Shown here: piece after piece, positions 17,302 through 25,344 of the stretch | How the letters are laid out: every line of letters starts with the position of its first letter | How positions within the stretch are numbered: the first letter of the stretch is position 1 | DNA from: a bacterium | Lineage (GTDB): Bacteria > Bacteroidota > Bacteroidia > Chitinophagales > Saprospiraceae | DNA: 56,102 nt | Direction of reading: 5' to 3' | NCBI GenBank assembly: GCA_024742755.1 | Contig: JANSXW010000024.1 | Location: forward strand, 1 to 56,102 | The notes under the pieces: generated by a model | Database searches by the model: none | Told to the model about the DNA's origin: nothing | What the model saw: the letters and a program-made list of their open reading frames with translations, nothing else | Made by a program: the position numbers and the translations under genes

Positions 17302-17318
17302 GATTCCATGTGATTCCA
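17302..17318. promoter_or_regulatory. Direct repeat GATTCCA with 10-base period upstream of susC
   Basis: GATTCCA occurs at 17302-17308 and again at 17312-17318, exactly one helical turn apart. It lies about 100 bases upstream of the candidate susC -7 box. This is a plausible binding site for the HTH regulator encoded just upstream, but that is inference. Confidence 0.3.
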
Positions 17319-17414
17319 ACTTTTTAGAGCCCTGACAGGCATTGAGGGAAAAATAATTTGGTGTTGTATGCTTTTTGTTGTGGTCTCTTTTTTCTCAGCC
17401 ACCTATACATGTCC

Positions 17415-17422
17415 TAGTTTTG
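17415..17422 (+). promoter_or_regulatory. Candidate -7 box (TAGTTTTG) for the susC operon
   Basis: Exact TAnnTTTG in the 287-base gap upstream of susC, with a weak -33-like TTTC 20 bases before it (17391-17394). It implies a leader of about 50 bases. CTAGTTTT (17414-17421) and AAAACTAG (17466-17473) form an 8-base inverted repeat that brackets most of this leader. Nothing else gene-like lies in the gap. Confidence 0.45.
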
Positions 17423-17477
17423 ATGACAATCAACAGTCCTGCCCTGGCTTTGATGCAGGAAGGAAAAAACTAGTGAT

Positions 17478-20400
17478 ATGAAACAAAATTGCCTAACCAT
17501 TTTTCTGCTGTTGCTTGGCGGATTCCTGTATGCTCAGGAAGTCACGGTCAAAGGCACAGTACAGGATGCCGAGTCGGGTGAGCCCCTGATCGGCGTAAAC
17601 GTTTTAATGCTTGGTGGTGATGACACAGGTGGCGCTAAAGGCACCATCACCGACTTCAACGGGGATTTTGAACTGCAAAAGGTGCCGGTCGGTACGGTCC
17701 TGCAGTTCTCTTACACAGGATTTGAGTCGCTCAGCAGAACGGTAGAGGGCGATGCACCGATGATCATTGAAATGGGCACCAACGCCGAGGTGCTGGAGGA
17801 GGTCGTAGTCATTGGCTACGGTACTCAAAAGAAAAGAGATGTAACCGGTGCGGTTGCCATTGTCGATTCCAAAACAATCGACGAACTGAAACCTATTAAA
17901 ATCGAGCAGGCTCTACAGGGTACCACACCTGGCGTGAATGTGACGCAGCAGTCCGGTTCGCCCGGTGCAGGCCTGGATATCCGTATCCGGGGGGTGTCCA
18001 CCAACGGGCAGAACGCGCCTCTGGTCATTATCGACGGCTATCAGGGCGATTTGAATACGCTCAACCCAAGTGATATCGAGTCTATCACCGTGCTGAAAGA
18101 TGCACAGGCGGCGGTTTATGGTACGATTGGCGCGAACGGCGTGATTCTGGTCACCACCAAAACAGGCCGCAAAAACAAGCCGCCTCAACTGAGCTACAAT
18201 ACCTACTTCGGGTTGCAGGAAACTTCCCGCACCCTGCCGCTGCTCAACGCTACAGAGTACGCGCTGCTGCTCAACGAAGCCTATGCCGCAGGCGGGCAGC
18301 CCCTGCCTTATCCCAATGCGAGTGGGCTGAATGCCGGCACCAACTGGCAGGACGAAGTTTTCGATCAGGCGCCTATGATGAGCCATGATGTTACGGTTTC
18401 CGGTGGCTCAGACCGGGTAACTTACTCCCTTAGCGGTTCTCACCTGGAGCAGCAGGGTATTGTGGGTGGGAATAAATCCAGCTTCCGGCGGAGCACGGCA
18501 CGCCTGTCACTTGGCATTGACCTGACCGACAACCTCAAGCTGACCACCAACGCCATCTACTCTTACATAGACCGCGATGCCCTCAACGAGAATGGGCTTG
18601 GCGCCGTCTTGTTCAATGCCCTGAATACACCGCCCACACAGGCTGTGTTTGACGATGCCGGCGATTTCACCCTCGTGCCCAACACCCCGGGCCTGGGTAT
18701 TGAGGTCATCAACCCGCTGGCGCAAATCGCCAATACCTTTAATGATTACGATCTGAACAAGCTGAATGGACAGACGACCCTGGACTGGACGGTGCTGGAA
18801 GGGCTGAAGCTTACCGGCCGGGTAGGTTTCAATACCAGCAACAGCGAGGGGCGTACTTTCAACAAGCTCATCAGCTACGGCGGTAAGGTATTTGATATTA
18901 CGCGAAGCAGCGTGAATCAAAACGCCATCAACGACAATAACTACTCGATCGACCTCTTCGCCACTTACGAGCGGTCCTTCGGCAGTGCCCACAACCTGAC
19001 CCTGACCGGTGGTTCCACCGTCTTCCGGGAGCTCGGCAACGGGCTGTTTGCCACCGGATTTGATGTGCCGAACAACTCCTGGAATTTTGCCGATATCGCG
19101 CTGGCCCTCGGCACGAGCCCGGATGGCGGCCGTGATGTGGGCTCTTACGCTTACGATGAGCGCCGGCTGTCCTACTTTGGCCGTGCACAGTACGATTTTG
19201 ATGGGAAATACCTGCTGAGTGCCATGCTCCGCCGGGATGCTTCCACCAAATTTGGCCCGGAGAACCGGGTGGGTATCTTTCCTTCCTTTACCGCAGGCTG
19301 GGTGCTGTCTGATGAAGACTTCTTCAATCCGGTTGGCAAAGTCGACCTGGCCAAACTCCGCGTAAGCTACGGTATCCTGGGTAACGATCAGATCGTCAAT
19401 AACGGCTACATCGGCACCCTGAGTGGCGAGGCTACGTATGTCTTCGACGGCGCGCTGGTCAACGGCACCGCGATTGGCGCTTTGCCCAACCCGGAGCTGC
19501 AGTGGGAGGAAGCCGAGAAGTTCAATGCCGGTATTGACCTGGCCCTCTTCGATTACAAGATCAATATTACAGCCGACTACTTCATCAACACACGGGACAA
19601 TCTGCTGATTTCCAATATCCCGGTTTCGGGCATTACGGGTACCTCTGCTCCCGGTGCGGCCTCTCCAACGGTTAATGCCGGTTCGGTGCGCAATCAGGGG
19701 CTGGAATTTTCCATCGGTTACCAGCAGCGGTACGACAATGAGCTGAAGGTGAGCATCAACTACAACTTCACCACCCTCCGCAACGAAGTGCTGGAAGTGA
19801 ACAACGGGACCGGCTTCATCGAAGGTGGTGCCTTTGGCGTTGGGCAGCTGGCCCCCTCCCGCATGGAAGTAGGGCAGCCGATTGGCTACTTCTTTGGCTA
19901 TCAGACGGATGGTGTTTTCCAAAACGCAGCAGAAGTGGAAGCCCATCCTTCCCAAATCGCGTTGGGCGCAGAGGCGCAGCCGGGTGACCTTCGCTTTGTG
20001 GATATCAACGGAGACGGCGTTATCGATGCCGATGACCGTACCAACCTTGGTGACCCTATCCCCGATTTCACCATGGGCCTCAACCTGGGCTTCGAATACA
20101 AGCGGCTGGACTTCCGGGCCTATATTTTCTCTTCCATTGGCAACGATATGGTCCGCAATTACGAGCGGGCGCTGTCTGATGTGAACCGCCTGGACTACTA
20201 CCTGGACCGCTGGACCGGAGAGGGCACGAGCACAGAGGTGCCGCGTGTGACAACCGCTGCGACCTCCAACCTGGTCTTCTCTGACTTCTTTGTGGAAGAT
20301 GCTTCGTTTGTGCGCTTGCAGAATGTGCAGATGGGGTACACCCTGCCGCTATCCTTCCTGCGCAATGACTTGTCTACCCTGCGCCTGTACGTCAGTGCGA

Positions 20401-20537
20401 ACAACCTGCTGACGCTCACGCAGTACCGCGGCTATGACCCTGCAGCCTCCTCCGGTGCACCGATTGGCGGCGGTATCGACTACGGATTTTACCCCATTCC
20501 CCGCATCTTCATGGTCGGGGCAAACCTTAACCTGTAA
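17478..20537 (+). CDS. SusC/RagA-family TonB-dependent outer-membrane transporter
   Basis: A 1019-residue outer-membrane beta-barrel that imports oligosaccharides released at the cell surface, powered by TonB. It has a signal peptide (MKQNCLTIFLLLLGGFLYA), an N-terminal carboxypeptidase-regulatory-like domain (TVKGTVQDAESGEPLIGVNV; TDFNGDFELQKVP), the Bacteroidota SusC signature (EEVVVIGYGTQKKRDVTGAV), a plug domain (QALQGTTPGVNVTQQSGSPG, then IRIRGVSTNG and ITVLKDAQAAVYG), and a barrel ending in an aromatic-poor strand (RIFMVGANLNL). It is first in an apparent operon with susD 11 bases downstream, and functions as a bin-like pair with it. The GH16 enzyme downstream suggests a beta-glucan cargo. 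Confidence 0.96.
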   Translation: MKQNCLTIFLLLLGGFLYAQEVTVKGTVQDAESGEPLIGVNVLMLGGDDTGGAKGTITDFNGDFELQKVPVGTVLQFSYTGFESLSRTVEGDAPMIIEMGTNAEVLEEVVVIGYGTQKKRDVTGAVAIVDSKTIDELKPIKIEQALQGTTPGVNVTQQSGSPGAGLDIRIRGVSTNGQNAPLVIIDGYQGDLNTLNPSDIESITVLKDAQAAVYGTIGANGVILVTTKTGRKNKPPQLSYNTYFGLQETSRTLPLLNATEYALLLNEAYAAGGQPLPYPNASGLNAGTNWQDEVFDQAPMMSHDVTVSGGSDRVTYSLSGSHLEQQGIVGGNKSSFRRSTARLSLGIDLTDNLKLTTNAIYSYIDRDALNENGLGAVLFNALNTPPTQAVFDDAGDFTLVPNTPGLGIEVINPLAQIANTFNDYDLNKLNGQTTLDWTVLEGLKLTGRVGFNTSNSEGRTFNKLISYGGKVFDITRSSVNQNAINDNNYSIDLFATYERSFGSAHNLTLTGGSTVFRELGNGLFATGFDVPNNSWNFADIALALGTSPDGGRDVGSYAYDERRLSYFGRAQYDFDGKYLLSAMLRRDASTKFGPENRVGIFPSFTAGWVLSDEDFFNPVGKVDLAKLRVSYGILGNDQIVNNGYIGTLSGEATYVFDGALVNGTAIGALPNPELQWEEAEKFNAGIDLALFDYKINITADYFINTRDNLLISNIPVSGITGTSAPGAASPTVNAGSVRNQGLEFSIGYQQRYDNELKVSINYNFTTLRNEVLEVNNGTGFIEGGAFGVGQLAPSRMEVGQPIGYFFGYQTDGVFQNAAEVEAHPSQIALGAEAQPGDLRFVDINGDGVIDADDRTNLGDPIPDFTMGLNLGFEYKRLDFRAYIFSSIGNDMVRNYERALSDVNRLDYYLDRWTGEGTSTEVPRVTTAATSNLVFSDFFVEDASFVRLQNVQMGYTLPLSFLRNDLSTLRLYVSANNLLTLTQYRGYDPAASSGAPIGGGIDYGFYPIPRIFMVGANLNL

Positions 20538-20548
20538 AATCGACCAAC

Positions 20549-22021
20549 ATGAAATCTTTCCTTCAAAAAATAGGGATTGTCCTGCTGGTACTGACGCTCA
20601 GTACGGCCTGTGAAAAGGAATTCATAGACCGGGCACCCGTTTACTCTATCGACTCGGAAAACTATTTCAACTCCGGGGACGACTACAATAATGCATTAAT
20701 TGCGGCTTATGACATCCTGCAGTCCACTTACGTGAATGTGCTGCTGGGCGAGATCGCTTCCGACAATACCCTTTGTGGTGGCGAAAGCGCTACCGATGTG
20801 GTGGGCTTTCAGCAGATCGACGATATGATCCATACGCCGGTCAACAGCAATCTCCGCGATGTGTGGAACTGGATGTTTGCCGGTGTCAGCCGCGCCAGCT
20901 ATATTCTGGAGTTCCAGGATAAGACAGATTTTCCCGGCAAAGCGCAGATTTTGGCGGAAGCCCGTTTCCTGCGTGCCTACTACCACTTTGAGCTGGTGAA
21001 ATGGTTTGGCCCCATTCCGCTGAAGGGCGATGAGCGCTTTGCGATCGGCGATGAGACCCGAATCCCGCGCGCTCCCGTATCCGAAGTCTATGCTGCCATT
21101 GAGGAAGACCTGCAATTTGCGGTGGAAAACCTGGCAGAGGCAGCTCCTCAGACCGGGCGGGTAACCAAAAGCGCTGCTCAGGCGTTGCTGGGCAAGGCAT
21201 ACCTCTATCAGGACAAGTTTGCTGAAGCAGCAACGGTCCTTCAGGAGGTGATCAACTCCGGCTTGTACGAGCTGGAACCTGACTACAGCGTTATTTTTGA
21301 GCCACAGGGCCAGAATGGTGTGGGCTCTGTTTTTGAAGTGCAGTACTCCGACGCAGAAGGTGCCGGTTTTGGCTGCCTGCAGTGCAGTGAGGGCAATGTG
21401 GCCGTCGGCTTCAACGGTATCCGCAACTATGTGGGGCCTGAGTTCGACAGCGGCTTCAGCTTCAATGTGCCGGTACAGGAAGCCTATGATGCTTTTGAGC
21501 CGGGCGACAGCCGCCGCGACAACGCCATTCTGAATATTGATGCCTGGGCGGAAGAGACCGGAGCGACTTTTGGGACCGGGTATGAACACACCGGTTTCTT
21601 CAACCGAAAATACCTGCCGCGCAAGGGCGATTCCAACATCGGTGACCAGAACCTGACCAACCCCAACAACTACCGGGCGATCCGCTACGCAGATGTGTTG
21701 CTGATGGCGGCTGAAGCCCTGAACCGGGGCAACATCGATGACGAGCTGGCACGCGAATACCTGAACCGGGTGCGCCGCCGCGCGTTTGGTGATATGGACC
21801 ATGAAATCAGCGCCAGTGGTGGCGCGCTTACCGATTTCATCCTGGCAGAACGCCGGCTGGAACTGGTAGGAGAGGGGCACCGCTTCTTTGACCTGGTCCG
21901 TACCGGCCGGGCTGCTGAAGCAATCGATGGATTCCAGGAGGGCAAGCACGAGTTGTTCCCTGTCCCCTTTGAAGAAATCCAATTTTCGAATGGAAACTGG
22001 GCGCAAAACCCAGGCTATTAA
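20549..22021 (+). CDS. SusD/RagB-family surface glycan-binding lipoprotein
   Basis: A 490-residue outer-membrane lipoprotein that caps the SusC barrel and binds the incoming oligosaccharide. The signal ends in a lipobox-like LSTAC with the lipidated Cys followed by EKEF, residues often linked to surface export. The N-terminal SusD-like TPR segment (NYFNSGDDYNNALIAAYDIL) and the RagB/SusD C-terminal end (DFILAERRLELVGEGHRFFDLVRTGRA, then HELFPVPFEEIQFSNG, AQNPGY) are typical. Eleven bases separate it from the genes on both sides, consistent with one transcript. Confidence 0.95.
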   Translation: MKSFLQKIGIVLLVLTLSTACEKEFIDRAPVYSIDSENYFNSGDDYNNALIAAYDILQSTYVNVLLGEIASDNTLCGGESATDVVGFQQIDDMIHTPVNSNLRDVWNWMFAGVSRASYILEFQDKTDFPGKAQILAEARFLRAYYHFELVKWFGPIPLKGDERFAIGDETRIPRAPVSEVYAAIEEDLQFAVENLAEAAPQTGRVTKSAAQALLGKAYLYQDKFAEAATVLQEVINSGLYELEPDYSVIFEPQGQNGVGSVFEVQYSDAEGAGFGCLQCSEGNVAVGFNGIRNYVGPEFDSGFSFNVPVQEAYDAFEPGDSRRDNAILNIDAWAEETGATFGTGYEHTGFFNRKYLPRKGDSNIGDQNLTNPNNYRAIRYADVLLMAAEALNRGNIDDELAREYLNRVRRRAFGDMDHEISASGGALTDFILAERRLELVGEGHRFFDLVRTGRAAEAIDGFQEGKHELFPVPFEEIQFSNGNWAQNPGY

Positions 22022-22032
22022 AATTGAGAACC

Positions 22033-23583
22033 ATGCGTATTTTAAAATATCAGCTATTTCTGTTCCTCCTCATCGGCTTATTCAGCTGCACGGAGGAAGA
22101 TACGGTGCCTGAGCTGGAGGGCATACCGGCACCATCCAATATCTCCGCCCTCTTTACCATTGCCTCCGACAATTCGGGCGATGTAACGATTCTGCCGCAG
22201 GGGCAGGGCGTTACCCAGTATACCGTTTTCTTTGGAGACGGCAGTGACGAAAGTGCTGAGCTGCAGCCCGGCGAAAGCGCGGAGCACACCTACACCGAAG
22301 GCACCTACACCGTAGCTATTGATGCGATGGGCATTAATGGCAAAGTCACCAGCTACACTCAGGACCTGACCGTAGCCTTTGAGGCACCTCAGAACCTGCA
22401 GGTGACCATCGTGCCCGTGCCTGGGGATCCATTTTCCATAGATGTGGCCGCTACCGCTGACCTGGAAACTTTCTTTGAAGTGACCTTCGGAGAAACCCCG
22501 GATGAAGAACCGGTTGCTTTTATGGAGGGCGAGACGATACGGCACACCTACAGTGCCACGGGCGAGTATGTGGTGAGGGTCGTTGCCCGCAGCGGCGGCA
22601 CAGGCAGCGCGGAAGCTACGGATACCGTGACCATCGCCAATCCACTACTGTTGCCGATCGACTTTGAGGATCCGACTCAGGAGTATGTTTTTACCAATTT
22701 TGGTGGCGCGACGTCCACAGTGATTGACAATCCGGATATGTCGGATGCGAACCCGAGCAGCCGCGTGGGCCAGTTGAACAAAATGGATGGCTCCGAAGTC
22801 TGGGCGGGTTCCTTCCTGGAGCTGGGCGAGCCTGTTGATTTCGCTTCCGCACAAAAAATTGCGATCAAGACCTGGGCACCTGAGGCCGGTATAGACATCC
22901 TGCTCAAGGTGGAAAATGCCGCTAACCCCGACTTGTTCCACGAAGTGACGATGCAAAACACCGTTGCCAACGAGTGGGAAGAGCTGGTCTTCGATTTCAG
23001 CGAGGCCGACTTCGCCAATGACTACAATCGCGTGGTGGTTTTCTTCAAGTTTGGCACCCCCGGCGCGGGCGAAAATTACTACTTCGACGATATTGAAGTG
23101 ACCGACGGCAGCGCCGAGCTGACTTTTCCGGTAGACTTTGAAAATCCTGATATCAACTACAGTTTCACCGGGTTCGGGAGTGCAGGCGCTTCAGTGGTGG
23201 CTAACCCCGACGTGACTGCCCCAAATGAGAGTGCCAATGTGGTGGAATTCATCAAAGCCGAAGGTTCACAGACCTGGGGCGGTGTATTTTTCGATATGGA
23301 CAACCCGATCGACTTTTCTACCCAAAAGAAAGTCCGCATGAAGGTGTGGGCACCCGCTGCTGACGTGCAGGTCCTGCTCAAGTTTGAAAACCTGGGCAAC
23401 GGTGATATTTTCATTGAGCGGCCCGTACAGAACACGGTAGCCAACCAATGGGAAGAGCTGGAATTTGACTTCACAGATGCTGATTTCTCCAATGAATATC
23501 AGCGCGTCGTGCTCTTCTTCGACTTTGGCAACGCCGGTACCGGTGAAGCCTACTATTTTGATGACATTCAACTTGTTGAGTAA
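22033..23583 (+). CDS. SusE-position surface glycan-binding lipoprotein with two jelly-roll-like modules
   Basis: A 516-residue lipoprotein (signal MRILKYQLFLFLLIGLFSC, Cys then TEED). I start at the ATG at 22033 rather than the in-frame TTG nine bases earlier. Residues of about 30-200 hold two PKD-like beta-sandwiches (TVFFGDGSDESAEL; HTYSATGEYVVRV). Residues of about 205-360 and 362-516 are two copies of one module with the pattern IDFEDP..., W.P.A...LLK.EN, NTVANEWEELVFDF and YYFDDI. The same module recurs in the 1322-residue protein at the end of the operon. Position after SusD and domain make-up point to a SusE/F-like surface glycan-binding protein. Binding to a beta-glucan is inferred from the neighbouring GH16 enzyme. 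Confidence 0.85.
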   Translation: MRILKYQLFLFLLIGLFSCTEEDTVPELEGIPAPSNISALFTIASDNSGDVTILPQGQGVTQYTVFFGDGSDESAELQPGESAEHTYTEGTYTVAIDAMGINGKVTSYTQDLTVAFEAPQNLQVTIVPVPGDPFSIDVAATADLETFFEVTFGETPDEEPVAFMEGETIRHTYSATGEYVVRVVARSGGTGSAEATDTVTIANPLLLPIDFEDPTQEYVFTNFGGATSTVIDNPDMSDANPSSRVGQLNKMDGSEVWAGSFLELGEPVDFASAQKIAIKTWAPEAGIDILLKVENAANPDLFHEVTMQNTVANEWEELVFDFSEADFANDYNRVVVFFKFGTPGAGENYYFDDIEVTDGSAELTFPVDFENPDINYSFTGFGSAGASVVANPDVTAPNESANVVEFIKAEGSQTWGGVFFDMDNPIDFSTQKKVRMKVWAPAADVQVLLKFENLGNGDIFIERPVQNTVANQWEELEFDFTDADFSNEYQRVVLFFDFGNAGTGEAYYFDDIQLVE

Positions 23584-23595
23584 AAATAAAAGACC

Positions 23596-25248
23596 ATGAA
23601 ATTTCTTCCCTTTTCAATAATCCTGCTCAGTGCGCTGGTCTTCCTGGGGTGTGAAAAAGAAGACTATGAGTTTGGTGAGATCACGGCACCTTCCGGACTG
23701 GAGGTAGCGGTGAACATCGCCGGAGCAGATGAAGAAAATCCTTACGGTGACGGCAGCGGCCTGGTGACCTTCACGGCTACAGCGAGTGATGCCATCACCT
23801 ACAAATACGTGTTTAGCGATGGTACGGAGCAGGTGGCGCCAACCGGTAAATTTGCCAAGCGGTTCACACAGGTTGGTGTGAATACCTATACCGTCACGAC
23901 CATCGCATCCGGCAAAGCTGGTGTGTCCACCTCCTCCACACAGGAGGTAACGGTGCTCAGCAACTTCAGTGACAATGAAGCCATGGAGCTCCTCACCGGC
24001 GGTGATACCAAAACCTGGTACTGGGCTGCTGATGAGCCGGGCCACCTGGGCGTAGGACAGAATGATGACAACGCCGAGCTGAATTACTTTGCGAATTACT
24101 ATCAGGCCGCACCCTTTGAGAAAGACGGTGCCGCAGAAAGCACCTGCCTGTATCAGGATGAGCTGACCTTCTCTATGGATGGCAATCAGTTGCTGTACCA
24201 GTTGAATAATAAAGGGCAGACCTACTTTAACGTAGGCTACGAAGGCGTAGCGGGCGGCTCCAATGGCTTTGACTATTGCTACGATTTTGAGGTGAGCGAT
24301 GAGCCTCAGGTGGTAACCCTGAGCCCTTCGGAGTCTGTGGTGGCGATGAACGGTATTCCCGGGCTGACCCGCGGAACCGTTATGAACTTTACCGATGGCG
24401 GCTTTATGAGCTATTACATTGGTTCGTCGACTTACGAAATCTTATCCATTACAGAAAACCGGCTGGTGGTGCGGTCCGTACAGGGCAATAACGGCGGCCT
24501 GGCCTGGTACCACATCTTCACCTCTACCAAGCCCGGTGCTGACGAGCCTACCTTCGACAATCTGGTCTGGTCTGACGAGTTTGACACCAATGGCGCACCG
24601 GACGAAGCCAACTGGAGCTACAATACCGGTACCGGCAGTAACGGCTGGGGCAACGGCGAGGCACAGTTCTACACCGACAGCCCGGATAATGTGATCGTGG
24701 AAGACGGCGTGCTGAAGATTACCGCCCGCCGCGAAGAGTTTGGCGGGTCGCAGTTTACCTCTGCCCGGATTGTCTCTGAGGACAAATTTGAATTCACCTA
24801 CGGGCGGGTAGACGTGCGTGCGAAGCTGCCAACCGGGGGCGGGACCTGGCCGGCAATCTGGCTTTTAGGCGAAGACTATCAGACCAATACCTGGCCAGCC
24901 TGTGGCGAAATTGACATCATGGAGCACGTGGGCAACGAACAGGACCGCATTTTCTCCTCCCTGCACTTCCCCGGCAACTTTGCTGGTGATGCGGTAACGC
25001 AGGCTACGGACCTGCCCGGCGCCTCCGAAGACTTTCATACCTACTCCGTCACCTGGACCGAAGACTTTATCCGCTTCCTGATTGATGATGAGGTGTACCA
25101 CACCTTTGCCAATAATCCGGATTTGCCTTTCAACAGTGATTTCTTCCTGATCCTGAACGTCGCGATGGGCGGCAACTTTGGCGGAACCATCGACCCCGCT
25201 TTCATGGAATCCACCATGGAAATCGACTGGGTGCGGGTATACCAATAA
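23596..25248 (+). CDS. GH16 endo-beta-glucanase lipoprotein (laminarinase-type)
   Basis: A 550-residue surface lipoprotein (signal ending FLGC, then EKED). Residues of about 28-115 form a PKD-like domain and about 120-300 a beta-rich domain (GDTKTWYWAADEPGHLGVGQ) often joined to glucan-active proteins. From about 316 to the end lies a GH16 catalytic domain: LVWSDEFDTNGAPDEANWSY, GNGEAQFYT, GRVDVRAKLPTGGGTWPAIWLLG and the active-site motif GEIDIMEH, with nucleophile E438 and acid/base E443. The extra residue in EIDIME is the form seen in laminarinases and other non-lichenase GH16 enzymes. It would cut the polymer at the cell surface into fragments for SusC/SusD. It follows the SusE-like gene after 12 bases. 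A GC-rich hairpin follows its stop. Confidence 0.92.
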   Translation: MKFLPFSIILLSALVFLGCEKEDYEFGEITAPSGLEVAVNIAGADEENPYGDGSGLVTFTATASDAITYKYVFSDGTEQVAPTGKFAKRFTQVGVNTYTVTTIASGKAGVSTSSTQEVTVLSNFSDNEAMELLTGGDTKTWYWAADEPGHLGVGQNDDNAELNYFANYYQAAPFEKDGAAESTCLYQDELTFSMDGNQLLYQLNNKGQTYFNVGYEGVAGGSNGFDYCYDFEVSDEPQVVTLSPSESVVAMNGIPGLTRGTVMNFTDGGFMSYYIGSSTYEILSITENRLVVRSVQGNNGGLAWYHIFTSTKPGADEPTFDNLVWSDEFDTNGAPDEANWSYNTGTGSNGWGNGEAQFYTDSPDNVIVEDGVLKITARREEFGGSQFTSARIVSEDKFEFTYGRVDVRAKLPTGGGTWPAIWLLGEDYQTNTWPACGEIDIMEHVGNEQDRIFSSLHFPGNFAGDAVTQATDLPGASEDFHTYSVTWTEDFIRFLIDDEVYHTFANNPDLPFNSDFFLILNVAMGGNFGGTIDPAFMESTMEIDWVRVYQ

Positions 25249-25258
25249 AACAATCAGC

Positions 25259-25304
25259 TGCTGCGGGCTGCCTAACCATTGGCCCGCAGCAACTTCTTTT
25301 CCTT
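25259..25304 (+). terminator. Intra-operon terminator or attenuator
   Basis: TGCTGCGGGC (25259-25268) pairs perfectly with GCCCGCAGCA (25282-25291) around a 13-base loop, followed by the T-rich run ACTTCTTTTCCTT. It lies in the 96-base gap between the GH16 gene and the large repeat gene, so it may lower or uncouple transcription of the latter. Confidence 0.65.
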
Positions 25305-25344
25305 AACTAAACTTTCCAATTGGACTTAAAAAACGTATGAGACT

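Noticed and set aside
18507..19955. Long minus-strand open frame (482 codons) inside susC
   Set aside because: It lies wholly antisense to a well-supported SusC gene, lacks any recognisable domain or signal, and is the usual by-product of GC-biased codon positions.
20696..22006. Minus-strand open frame (436 codons) inside susD
   Set aside because: Antisense shadow of a complete SusD; no family features.
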